Shown here: positions 51,406-60,715 of the stretch, in pieces
How positions within the stretch are numbered: position 1 is the stretch's first letter
Layout of the letters: each line of letters opens with the position of its first letter
DNA from: Desulfosarcina cetonica JCM 12296
GTDB lineage: Bacteria > Desulfobacterota > Desulfobacteria > Desulfobacterales > Desulfosarcinaceae
Direction of reading: 5' to 3'
Assembly (NCBI RefSeq): GCF_001311845.1
Contig: NZ_BBCC01000003.1
Span: 27,007 to 91,006 of the forward strand
Length of the DNA: 64,000 nucleotides
Notes under the pieces: model-generated
What the model was told of the DNA's origin: nothing
Databases searched by the model: none
Seen by the model: the letters and a program-made list of their open reading frames with translations, nothing else
Program-made: the position numbers and the translations under genes

Positions 51406-52723
51406 TTAAATCGCACTTGATTCATAGTGAACTGAATGGGTAATTTTGCTATGGATAGACTTTTTCTTTAGATCAATTTTATTCTTATTAAAATCTAAGC
51501 CCACGACACCCCGAATAGCCAAACACATAAACCCCCACATATACCATTGATACGCGGGATAAATACTTGGTGTCATCCCGATTGCATCGATCAGCCATGT
51601 CAAATAAAGCGTTATTCCCATCACCTTCAATGATGTCGATTGTTCTAAAAAAGATTTTGCTAGTTTAAAAAAAAAGTGAAGATAGCAAGAACAAATAAAT
51701 CAACAGACCAAAGATGCCATTGGTAATCAGCACACGCAGATAATCGTTGTGAGGGGCACCACTGACCGCATCTCCGAAAAGCTTGTTGTATATTGGGGCT
51801 TCAAGCCATCTATTAAAGTAATCTTTCCACATAACCGTTCTTCCGCTCAACACATGTCGCTGATCGATGGTCCCCTCAACGGCCCCGATCTCCTTGTAAA
51901 AAACATGGGCTACATTATTAATCAATTTTTCGCCAGATAGCAGGTTCAATGCAATGACCATAAACGGGATCATTAACAGCCAAATATATTTCTTTTGAAA
52001 AACGGTCCATACCAGGTACCAGATAATCGCCACCAAGATTGCGGATTTTGAATAAAGGTTGTAAAGCGCTACGATACAAATACTTCCATATGCCCCCAGG
52101 ATCATTTTTTGGAATGGTTTGCCGGATGTAAAATACGACCAGTAAAGCAATATGGCTGTGCCCGTCTGAATGATAAAAATACGCATGGCGAATGCATCGT
52201 GATACACTCCAACATTTCTTGTGAACCCCGTTGCCTGGCGCAAGTACCAAGCATGGCCGGTAAAGGACTGAAACAAGCTTGTACCGAGAGGATATAATCC
52301 AGCAATCAGCAAAGTGATCAATAATAGTTTGAATTTTCTCCGGTCATTGATAAATAAGGGCAGCACAAAAAAGCCGAGATATCCGCTCAAGATCCGAAAG
52401 GTGACATTTGCAGCGCCTATAGTGTTTCCTGACTCAAAGATAAGCGCTAAACCAACGAGATTTGAGAATAGATAGATTGTAGCGATTATTGCAAACGGCA
52501 TTTTGGAAAATTTGGCACCATGGAAAACCCAGATCCGGGGAAGAAGCAACAACGGTACCGCCACTCCAAATATTTCCGTAACCCTTAACGGGCCGACATA
52601 TGTGAGAAACGCGGCATCGATGAAAGGTTTTAGGATGAAGGTAATTAAAATTCCATGGAATGGTCTTATGGCGAGACTTAATATACAAACCGCCAAGCTT
52701 GTCAGACCCAATATCGATATCAT
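51406..52723 (-). CDS. O-antigen ligase/polymerase-type membrane protein (one frameshift)
   Basis: Rejoined length is 438 residues with about ten or eleven hydrophobic segments. The large periplasmic loop late in the protein has HNDYLRVLITNGIFGLLIYL, the family signature around the conserved His, and the end has DAIGMTPSIYPAYQWYMWGF. It would polymerise or ligate the repeat units outside the inner membrane (Wzy/WaaL-like). A run of nine A (plus strand, near 51666-51674) carries one base too many; with eight, SSLFF continues as KLAKSFLEQSTSLKVMGITL. It is the only clear single-base gain in the window. ATG 52723 overlaps the upstream acyltransferase stop. Confidence 0.83.
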
Positions 52724-53181
52724 TTTATTTTTTGTAAACCATCTATATTTTTCAGAACTTTAGCCGGATTTCCAGCGGCCACCACATTGGCCGGGATGTT
52801 CCGTATAACCACCGACCCGGCACCAATTACTGAGTTGTCTCCGATAGAGACATTCCTGAGGATAATGGATCCAACCCCGATATAAACATTGTTGCCGATA
52901 CGCACAACGCCTTCTCCATCGTCAGCCGGATGGATATGCATGGCCGATGCATCGTGAGAAACAATCATGCAACCATAGGTTATGGTGCAGCGGTCACCCA
53001 CGATGATTTCTCCCCTGCGGGTATCGAATTTTGCTCTCAAGCTGATCATGCAGTCATCACCGATATGAATCCCGAGTGTGCGCAAGTAGCTGATTTTCAA
53101 CCAGCGAAGGCAGTTTCCAACGTGATGGATCAAAATCCTTCCAAATTTGCTGATACCTAAGAACTTATCGATATGCATCAT
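52720..53181 (-). CDS. hexapeptide-repeat acyltransferase (LbetaH/CysE-like)
   Basis: 153 residues. Tandem hexapeptides form the left-handed beta-helix: IGDDCMISLRAKF, IIVGDRCTITYG, VRIGNNVYIGVGSIILRNVSIG, SVIGAGSVVIRNIPANVVAAGNPAKVL. The end AAGNPAKVL is typical of sugar O-acetyltransferases. It would acetylate a sugar or polymer in the cytoplasm. ATG 53181 overlaps the end of the previous gene by 17 bases and its stop overlaps the ligase start by four. Confidence 0.9.
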   Translation of the reverse strand: MMHIDKFLGISKFGRILIHHVGNCLRWLKISYLRTLGIHIGDDCMISLRAKFDTRRGEIIVGDRCTITYGCMIVSHDASAMHIHPADDGEGVVRIGNNVYIGVGSIILRNVSIGDNSVIGAGSVVIRNIPANVVAAGNPAKVLKNIDGLQKIK

Positions 53182-54792
53182 ATCCGCTCAGTTCTGAAAA
53201 TTTCTCGCCTTTGACTGCTGCATCTTTGATATCGATATAAAGCTTGGTTGAATAAAACAGATCCCGAACGGGGTAAATCGGAGGCCGCCGGCATCGCAAT
53301 TGGATTTAAAGGCCCTATACATTCTTGCATGGCCTTTGTCGCGTATGCATCGCCGATAGACTCTGCGATGTCGATTGATTTGGACCTCCATCCTGACAAG
53401 ATCATCGATCTTGATGGTCAAATCGGCCCGCCGGATATCGATATATTCTTGTATCCCGCGGAGCGCGTTACCGCGATCGGATCCCACGATGATCAGCATG
53501 GAACCGTCTTCAAACAGTATGGTAATTGACGGTTCATCGGTTGGAAATTCCTTTGAACCGGCCATGAAAGTTATCGCAATCGGTTTGCTCTGAATAAACC
53601 ATACCCCAAGATCGATCCAGTGGCTCAGATTCCCTGCAATTCGAGTCCCCTGCGTCGGCCAGTAGTACCAATGCGTAAGCGGCACACCATATTTTTCGCG
53701 AACAATACACGTCACGGTAATTGGTCCGGATTGGCTCGATACCAGTGCTTTGGCTTTTTGCAGCATTGGTGCATATCGCCGGTTATAGCCGATCTCAATA
53801 TGACAATCGGCTTGTCGTAATCGGATGAGGCTTTCAAGTTGATCAATGGTTGTCACCGGTGGTTTTTCAAGCATTATTTTGGTTTCGGGATTGTAGGATG
53901 CTGCAGTCTCAGCAATATCTAAGTGCGTGCTATGGTAGGTTGCCACAACAAGTACGGGTTTTTTGACACCAGAAAGCCTTTTAAGAGCGATAGAGCAATC
54001 CGTGTCACAATATCGGAATCCGAATTTGTGGCCCATCGCGGCTGCCAGTCCCGGATTCAAATCAATGATGCTGTGAAATTTAAAGTCTTTGAGCATCGGC
54101 AAGATGAACGCATATGCGTATACCCCAGCCCCTGCCATGAAAAGTTCATTTCCGTGTATTGGTTTTTTACCAGATTGCCGACTTCGCTTGACCGTTGGTG
54201 TTGACGCTACCACATCGGCCAAAGGCTGTTTGAGCAACTTTTTACTTAAAGCCAGATCAGAAACGATAGGTTCACTATCATGATTGTCGGATAAAACTTT
54301 ATTCAATTCGAGTGGTACCGAAACGCCTGCATATGGCGAATAGTGGTACAGGGCTAACTGGACGTCGGGTTGACGTTTGAAGAAGTGGGTCAGCATTTTT
54401 ACATATTTCAGAAAGTCACAATTAGCTGGAACCTCGTTGACACAGACCGATGGGAACACGTGACATTCACTCTCCGGCCAATCAACGGGCCCTACACCCA
54501 CGGCCCACCTGTCTGAACCAGCAATGCGCCCCAATGACAATACTAACGCCTTCTCGTTGATCAAGACGCGTTGCAGCATTGCCAAGCGAATTTTGTAGTA
54601 GGTCAACAGAAAACCTTCTCGCCAAATGAAATACAGTAGTTTCGCGAATGGGTGAGAAAACCGGAACATCCTTGTCTTTGGATCGTCCGGAAGTTTGAAA
54701 CGATAATATCGTGATACATGTAGAATCGTCTCGTCCGTGCGAGGCAAAGGTGCTGGTATTTCAAAAAGTCGTCGGTTGAATGCAAGTCGCAT
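53165..54792 (-). CDS. Gfo/Idh/MocA-family oxidoreductase with long N-terminal extension (one frameshift)
   Basis: Rejoined length is 542 residues. The first 210 residues are an extension without recognised motifs. A Gfo/Idh/MocA domain follows (FMAGAGVYAYAFILPML standing for the dinucleotide loop, MLEKPPVTT, IEIGYNRRYAPMLQKA, TRIAGNLSHWIDLG). It would oxidise or reduce a nucleotide sugar. Near 53282 one base is missing; inserting it changes the end LRFTPFGIC.. to PPIYPVRDLFYSTKLYIDI and the stop to 53165, restoring a normal family tail (KGEKFSELSGYDAYR). It overlaps the acyltransferase start. Confidence 0.78.
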
Positions 54793-54818
54793 GAAGATAT
54801 GGTTCCGTTGTGCTTTGG

Positions 54819-56010
54819 TTATCTGCGAGGATTTGAGGACGCTTGGCGGCTTTTTCCGGATATCACCTGTTCAAAGCAATCACCGAGCCGGCTGGCAATG
54901 GTGTCCACATCGAAACGATTTCTAATATCGTTGTGATTATAAGCGGATATGCGTGCATGCAGTTCTTTATCGCTGAGTAGCAGATCGACTTTTTCAACCA
55001 GCATATCAATATCACCGGGCATGATGTGATAGCCGTTCTTACCATCGCGAACCGCTTCAGAAAGGGCGCCCACGGGAGTACAAATTACCGGTTTGGCCAT
55101 GGCCATGCTTCCAGAACTGCCTGGGAAAAGCCTTCGGAATAGGATGGCAACAGAAAAAGGCAGCAGGAGGCCAGCAGTTCAAGCTTTTCCGGTTCCTCGA
55201 CGACCCCGACGTACCGGTGGTGCCTGCCGAACCCGCTGGCTTCGAGTGTTTCCAGGCTTTCATGGGGGGGGGAACAGTTGATGGGCGCGCCTGTCAACTG
55301 ATTGAAAAAGACGTTGCGCTCGGTTTCCAAACGGGTGCCGGCGAACACAAACTTCACTTCTGGATGCCTGCGGGCCACCGCAGGAATGGCGGAAAGAACG
55401 TCGCAATAGCCCTTGGCGCAACTCAAATGACCCATGAAGAAAACACGCTTGGGAGTAAAACGTTCCGGTACCGGGTTTTTGTAAAGCTCGGTATCCACGG
55501 TGTTGTGAACCACCTGTATGCGTTCTTCGGGAATCAGCCCGGCAAACTGATCTTTGAGCACTTCGGCCTGTACCAGTCCCAATGAAACGCGGCGGCAGGC
55601 GGCTTTCACCAGCATTGTGCCCATGCCGGCCAGGCGAGATAGCCGCGTTTGAAATGTCCGGCGCGCATATGGATGACGATCTTCGTGCCGGACAAGCGTG
55701 AGAGCAAAATGCACCAAATGTCTCGTCCCAACCAACCAGCCTTGGTGGCGGTGACATAGTAGTAGACCAGCGCTGGCCGACGGCTAATCAGTAGCCATAT
55801 CATCCGCCGGTAAAACCGCAGCATGGCGGCCAAGGCGCTGGAATCGAGTTTGCCCCGCTGGGCGTTGGAGGTGTGGATGTTGGTGTTGAGAAAGGTGACG
55901 TCGAAACGCTCGGTCAGGGAAGAACCGAGTATGGTCTTCATCTGCACGTCGGGACCCGAGTATGGTGGCGGGTAAGGTCCGATAATCAGCAGTTTCGGCT
56001 TCGCGTTCAT
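54819..56010 (-). CDS. GT4-type glycosyltransferase (two frameshifts)
   Basis: Rejoined length is 397 residues. The N-terminal domain has LLIIGPYPPPYSGPDVQMKT. The C-terminal half has FFMGHLSCAKGYCDVLSA, VGVVEEPEKLELLASCCLF, LPSYSEGFSQAVLEAMAMAKPVICTPVGALSE (the E-x7-E donor-binding segment) and IRNRFDVDTIA. It is a retaining GT-B transferase. Single-base losses near 55636 and 55107 split it. The start ATG overlaps the TGA of a methyltransferase fragment just upstream (ATGA). Sugar and acceptor are unknown. Confidence 0.87.
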
Positions 56011-56150
56011 TTTTGCGAGTGGCTGTAATGGATCGCATCGAAATACGAATCCGGGTAGGGGGTGTCGGTAATGTCCATTTTGATGCTCGCCAGCGGGTTG
56101 TTCAGATCGGCGGTGATGTAGTTGTCGCCGTGACTGAAATGTTTACCGAG
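56007..56150 (-). pseudogene. internal fragment of a SAM-dependent methyltransferase
   Basis: A 47-codon reading (LGKHFSHGDNYITADLNNPL, then ASIKMDITDTPYPDSYFDAI, then HYSHSQK) fits the middle of class I methyltransferases: the ADLNNPLA acidic strand end, KMDITD.PYPD.FD and the SH.LEH region, where it is cut off. No 5' or 3' remainder of the gene is present, since it is bounded by the glycosyltransferase end at 56143 and the next start at 56010. I read it as the remains of a deletion between two glycosyltransferases. Confidence 0.6.
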
Positions 56151-57264
56151 TTAGGCATACGTCTGCAATTGGTCGGTCGATCAGTGCCGTTTTCAACTGA
56201 GCACACCAATTTGCAATGGACAATTCTTGGGCTTTCGCGAAGGCCGCCCGACACATGCGTTCGTATGCCTTGGCGTCATCGAGCAGGCCTGCGATTCGCG
56301 CCAGGTTGGATTCCATGTTGCCGTTGAGCAGCAGGCCGTTGACCCCGTCCTGCAGATAGTCAATTTCCGGTGGGTGGTTGGGATAGTTTGCCGAAGCGAT
56401 GTAAGGTTTGCCGTAGGCAAAAGCGTGAACAATGGATAGCCCGGAGTGTCCGGGCATGAACACCGCGTGGGCCCGTTGCATCTCTTTTGCGACCAGCGCT
56501 TCGTCGGTGATGGCTCCACACCAAGTGATTTGCGGATCGTCCGCGGCGGCTTTTTGGATCTTGGGCGCCTCGGGACCGTCGCCGATGACTATTAATTCGA
56601 CACCGGGAAGCATCGTTTTAAGCCATCTGAAATACCTGAGAAGCAGATCAAGTTCGCGGTAGGGCACCAGTCGGCCGATAAACAAAAGCCTTTTTGGCTC
56701 GCTTGAGTTCACCCTAAAAGAATAAAATTTCCATATATGGTCGGTATCCAATGTGTTGTTGGCATAGGCTGCTTTGGCTCTATTGATGATGTTGCTTTCT
56801 ATCGCCAGCTTCATACTCTGATAAGTGTAGAAAATAACTTTATCATACAGGCTGAATAGCGTCAGAGGGGTCAATTTTTCCAATCGCCCCGGAATTGAGT
56901 TAAAACGCAGCATGGGGTGATTATAGGTTATAAGCTTAAACCCAATAATTTTTTTTAGTATGTACAGGTATAGAATCAGAGGGATGTTCTTTTTTTCAGC
57001 CGGCATTAGCACCCAATCGAAATTTTCCCGTCTGATTAATGAGCCAATTCTAATATAAACAATTGGGTTGTATGAGAACTTTTCTTTAACAACAGGCACG
57101 GTCGTGAACTTGAAATCACGTTCCTTACCCTCTGTGTGGCCTAACTGCTTGTTTGTTGCACCTGCAAAAACGTAGATGTCTATTTCCCTGCGTTGATTAA
57201 GACGACTCAGAAAGCGCGCCTTATAATGGTTCAGATTAGGCGCGATCCAGAGGATTTTTACCAT
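56143..57264 (-). CDS. GT4-type glycosyltransferase
   Basis: 373 residues, intact. The start ILWIAPNLNHYKARFL and the C-terminal GT-B signatures are clear: KRLLFIGRLVPYRELDLLLR, VELIVIGDGPEAPKIQK, VFMPGHSGLSIVHAFAYGKP and DGVNGLLL. It would add one sugar to the lipid-linked repeat at the cytoplasmic face. Its codons and bases are AT-richer than the module to the left. The stop lies in the methyltransferase fragment. Confidence 0.9.
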   Translation of the reverse strand: MVKILWIAPNLNHYKARFLSRLNQRREIDIYVFAGATNKQLGHTEGKERDFKFTTVPVVKEKFSYNPIVYIRIGSLIRRENFDWVLMPAEKKNIPLILYLYILKKIIGFKLITYNHPMLRFNSIPGRLEKLTPLTLFSLYDKVIFYTYQSMKLAIESNIINRAKAAYANNTLDTDHIWKFYSFRVNSSEPKRLLFIGRLVPYRELDLLLRYFRWLKTMLPGVELIVIGDGPEAPKIQKAAADDPQITWCGAITDEALVAKEMQRAHAVFMPGHSGLSIVHAFAYGKPYIASANYPNHPPEIDYLQDGVNGLLLNGNMESNLARIAGLLDDAKAYERMCRAAFAKAQELSIANWCAQLKTALIDRPIADVCLTR

Positions 57265-57266
57265 TA

Positions 57267-58409
57267 TTAATTCCTCAAATTAACGCGGCGATAAAGTTTT
57301 TCGTAGCACATTGAAATCTTCTGTGGTTCAAAATCACGCGCTCGGCGGATAAATGCCTCTTTGTCTCTGGAGAAAGCTCCTGGATCGTTTACGAAACCAA
57401 TTATTTTATTACATAGGTTTTCCACATTGAAGGCTACATAGTAACAGTCATTTACCGGGCTGATAACTTCTACCAATCCCCCACTATCCATCATCACGAA
57501 AGCCGGCTTTCCAAGGGTCATGGCTTCCAGTGCGACAATCCCAAAAGGCTCTTGACGGAAAGGGAAAACACATAAATCTGCCGCGTTAATATATTCGAAT
57601 ATGTTGCTTTTAAAGCCAAGAAAGGTGACGGCAGTTTGCAGATTCATAGCCGAGGCCTTTTCAATGAGTGAAGCTTTTTCGGGTCCATCGCCAATGATCA
57701 GCCATTTAACGCTTTCTATCCCAAGACATTTTAGATGAGCGGCCGCATCCAATAACATTTCCATTCGTTTGTTGTGAACGATACGCCCATATGAGAGTAT
57801 AAGTATATTATCTTTGTGTAGATAGAGGCGGTTACGGATGTTTAGCCGATTTTTTTGCTTGTCGGAAACAGAAGGTGTGATATTATAAACTACTTTGATA
57901 TTCTTATGAATACCTAATTTTTCAACTGTCATCTTCTTCATAAATAGTGAGACCGCAGTAAGTTCGCAAAAAACATGATTCGCAAAAAAGCTTAAGCTAT
58001 GGTATTTAAACCTATCACGCAGTCCAAGCTTCCTTCTCAGATGGGTGATCCCATGAAATGTAAAAATGATTTTCTTTTTTGTAAGAACGGCTGCTACCAG
58101 TATTACATAATTAATGGAATGAATATGAATAATGTCGTATTCTTCAATAAAACGAATGGCCTTTATAATCGCCGATAGGCTTAAATCCACTCCGTTCTTC
58201 AAATTCAGGACCGTGGTTGAAACATTATGAAGGGTTTTTATTCTTTCTTCAAAAATCCCGCCTCGCATGCCGAATATAACACCGACACTATTCTTTTTGC
58301 TCTGTTCTTCTGTCAAACTGTGGACTTGTCTTTCAATGCCACCAAAGCCTCCAGATATCAGAAAGTGGCAAATATTCATCGATGAATTTGATTTCTTTGT
58401 CTTGTTCAT
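57267..58409 (-). CDS. GT4-type glycosyltransferase
   Basis: 380 residues, intact. ICHFLISGGFGGIERQV is the typical N-terminal start. NILILSYGRIVHNKRMEMLL, KWLIIGDGPEKASL, DLCVFPFRQEPFGIVALEAM and GKPAFVMMDSGG are the donor-side GT-B motifs. Markedly AT-rich. It ends two bases before the previous gene's start. An internal ATG at 58379 is an alternative start; neither has a good ribosome binding site. Confidence 0.92.
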   Translation of the reverse strand: MNKTKKSNSSMNICHFLISGGFGGIERQVHSLTEEQSKKNSVGVIFGMRGGIFEERIKTLHNVSTTVLNLKNGVDLSLSAIIKAIRFIEEYDIIHIHSINYVILVAAVLTKKKIIFTFHGITHLRRKLGLRDRFKYHSLSFFANHVFCELTAVSLFMKKMTVEKLGIHKNIKVVYNITPSVSDKQKNRLNIRNRLYLHKDNILILSYGRIVHNKRMEMLLDAAAHLKCLGIESVKWLIIGDGPEKASLIEKASAMNLQTAVTFLGFKSNIFEYINAADLCVFPFRQEPFGIVALEAMTLGKPAFVMMDSGGLVEVISPVNDCYYVAFNVENLCNKIIGFVNDPGAFSRDKEAFIRRARDFEPQKISMCYEKLYRRVNLRN

Positions 58410-58415
58410 TTTGGC

Positions 58416-58979
58416 TCAATCATTACGCAATCGAATCAGACGTACTGGAGAGCCGACATAAATTCCATGCGGTTTTAAAATGGATTTTGCAGTTACTAAT
58501 GAATTGCACCCTATGACAACTCCCTCTGGAATTTTGGAACCTTTGAGCACCCTCGTCCCTGCTCCTATCCAAACGTCTTCTCCTATTTCGATCTCGATGC
58601 CATTATGCCCTTGTAAAACGATTAACTCGCTTTTTTGGATATTATGATCTGAATCTCTAATGCTTACAAATTCAGCAATTTGAGTATAATTTCCAATTTT
58701 AACACGGTAATGCGAACTTATAACGATATCTTGAGTTAGATTAACGTTGTCGCCGAGAATGATTTTACCCTTAGGCGTAGGATCGAAAGTTATCCTAAAA
58801 CCGACATTAACATTTTTTCCCAATTCCATGTTTTTATGCGGTGGATAACGGAAAATCGGAAATTGTTTACACTTTAGGCCACCGCCGACTTTACAACCAT
58901 GCAGTAATAGATAAGTGGCAAGTAATTTTCCTTTAATCTTGAAAACCAAATTCATGAAACTTTTTTCATGCCATTTCAT
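58416..58979 (-). CDS. hexapeptide-repeat acyltransferase (WbbJ/maltose-acetyltransferase-like)
   Basis: 187 residues. Hexapeptide turns: LGKNVNVGFRITF, IILGDNVNLTQDIVISSHYRVKIG (split here as two turns), IEIGEDVWIGAGTRVLKGSKIPEGVVIG, and the end PHGIYVGSPVRLIR. These are sugar O-acetyltransferases of polysaccharide clusters. It overlaps neither neighbour (gap of six to the glycosyltransferase). AT-rich like it. Confidence 0.9.
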   Translation of the reverse strand: MKWHEKSFMNLVFKIKGKLLATYLLLHGCKVGGGLKCKQFPIFRYPPHKNMELGKNVNVGFRITFDPTPKGKIILGDNVNLTQDIVISSHYRVKIGNYTQIAEFVSIRDSDHNIQKSELIVLQGHNGIEIEIGEDVWIGAGTRVLKGSKIPEGVVIGCNSLVTAKSILKPHGIYVGSPVRLIRLRND

Positions 58980-58993
58980 TCTAAATTCAGTGT

Positions 58994-59139
58994 TTACGCA
59001 ATTGATTCGTCAGTAGGCGAATTTGTGTTTCGCAGTTTGTCGGCGTACCCCTCGGTCTCCAGTTCGTACCACCGCGTTATCTCATCCCGGTAAAATCATC
59101 GCCGTATAATTTGCAGCCACTGAAGTAGTCCTGCATCAT
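58994..59139 (-). pseudogene. 5' fragment of a SAM-dependent methyltransferase
   Basis: From ATG 59139 the reading MMQDYFSGCKLYGDDFT, then (after one base inserted near 59089) RDEITRWYELETEGYADKLRN, matches the start of a methyltransferase type found in glycan loci (YFSG.KLYGDDF .. I..W...E.EGYA). It ends after 48 codons at 58994, with the rest of the gene gone. It is a separate piece from the internal fragment at 56007-56150, possibly of the same or a related gene. Confidence 0.5.
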
Positions 59140-59162
59140 ATGTTTTTCCGTTATTGTCGCCA

Positions 59163-60704
59163 CTATCGCACGCCATTGCCAGAAAGGGAGGTGCTGCTCA
59201 TGCCGCGAAGAAAAGGAGGCAATGCCGCTCTGATTTTGGCCTTGGATTCTGCAGGGAGCAGATAATAGCCTCCGGTTAGATAGGCGGCGCTGGCGCCCAG
59301 GTACGCCACGACCAGGATGGGAATGTCCATCTGCCGCTCACCAAAGCGGATAAGGAAGAATGCCAATCCATAGGTTAACAGAACGAGGCAGATCAGCCTT
59401 AACTGCTGGAAAACAAAGGAGGAGGTCCGGCTTTTGATACATTCCCTGTAGATTCTGACCAAGCCGTACACGGCATGCAGCACATACAGGAAGGCCACGG
59501 AACAGGCCGCACCCAGCATGCCGAATTTCCATATCAGAAATGCCGCGGGTAGCGGATAAACTACCAAATCAATCAGATTCTGTTTAGCCTGAATCCCCGA
59601 ATTTCCTACGGCCAGAGAAAAAAGGTAAGGCAACGTCAAAGCCCCATACGTATAAATTCCAACGCACAGTAATACCGTCGGCCAAAACAATGATACGGCA
59701 ACTGCCTGGTTGAACACAAAAGACAGGCCAGGCATCGCGACATACACCGCCAGGGCAAACAGCGGGATGGATGAATAGGTGCCAATTTCTTGAAGTACAT
59801 TGTACTGCCTGCGCAACTCTTCAACTTTGCCTGCCTGGTGCAGTGCGCAAAGTGCCGGAAACGCGGCTTGCGCAATGGCTGCGGGCATTAGGCGCATCTT
59901 GGACAGGCCGCCGAACAGAAAACCATAGTATCCGATGGAGGCAATGGGAAGTAATTTGCTGATGATGATCTTATCCAGTTGCTGCATGGTTGCTCCGATG
60001 ACGGTCGCCAGCATCAACCTGGAGGTATACCGCAGGTTTTTTTTGATCACATACAGCTTGAATCCGGGAAGGAGCATACTAAAGTTGAAAAACCGAGTGC
60101 ATACGGCTAAATATATGGTGAGCCGCAAGAGATAACAAAAGCTGTACCAGTAAATGATGGTGTACAGTTGATGGCCCGAAACAATCAGTAATATCGTCCC
60201 CAGATGCTGCATGGCGGTGGTGGACACGTCAATCAGATTGGTCAACCCCATCTGCTCGATGCCTCTAAGCATACTGACATACAGCCAGCGTGGCAGCACG
60301 AGAAGTGAAGTTACACCCAGTACCTGGAGAATGTAAGTTGCTGCAGTCGGATCAAGCGAATCCAGTTTAATCCAGTTTTCTACGAGCCACGGCGCCGCGA
60401 TCAATATTACCGCCACAATGAGAAAATAGGCCGACCAATACAGCGTCGTTCCCGTGCGGATGTAATCACCGATATACCGCTTATCTGTTGCATAATGGGA
60501 GGAAATCTCTCTTACGGTTGTCACCGAGATACCGACCTGCAGCATTTCAGCGACAAGGAGATTGACCATGGTCGTAAAAAACACGATACCGAGAACATCT
60601 TCACCGAGTCCGCCATGGATGTACTTGACCGAAAAAATGCTCAGTAAGACGAGGCTGCCTTGACCTATAAAGTTGTACTTTATGTTGCTTTTTAGACGGG
60701 ACAC
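59163..60704 (-). CDS. Wzx-type flippase (MATE/MurJ-like oligosaccharide exporter)
   Basis: 513 residues with about 12-14 hydrophobic helices. The layout (GQGSLVLLSIFSVKYIHGGL; TSRLMLATVIGATMQQLDKI; KLLPIASIGYYGFLFGGLSK) matches polysaccharide biosynthesis flippases, which move the undecaprenyl-linked repeat to the periplasmic side. It lies next to the methyltransferase fragment and shares the locus with the ligase/polymerase at 51.4 kb. Confidence 0.9.
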   Translation of the reverse strand: MSRLKSNIKYNFIGQGSLVLLSIFSVKYIHGGLGEDVLGIVFFTTMVNLLVAEMLQVGISVTTVREISSHYATDKRYIGDYIRTGTTLYWSAYFLIVAVILIAAPWLVENWIKLDSLDPTAATYILQVLGVTSLLVLPRWLYVSMLRGIEQMGLTNLIDVSTTAMQHLGTILLIVSGHQLYTIIYWYSFCYLLRLTIYLAVCTRFFNFSMLLPGFKLYVIKKNLRYTSRLMLATVIGATMQQLDKIIISKLLPIASIGYYGFLFGGLSKMRLMPAAIAQAAFPALCALHQAGKVEELRRQYNVLQEIGTYSSIPLFALAVYVAMPGLSFVFNQAVAVSLFWPTVLLCVGIYTYGALTLPYLFSLAVGNSGIQAKQNLIDLVVYPLPAAFLIWKFGMLGAACSVAFLYVLHAVYGLVRIYRECIKSRTSSFVFQQLRLICLVLLTYGLAFFLIRFGERQMDIPILVVAYLGASAAYLTGGYYLLPAESKAKIRAALPPFLRGMSSTSLSGNGVR

Positions 60705-60715
60705 AACGCTATCTG

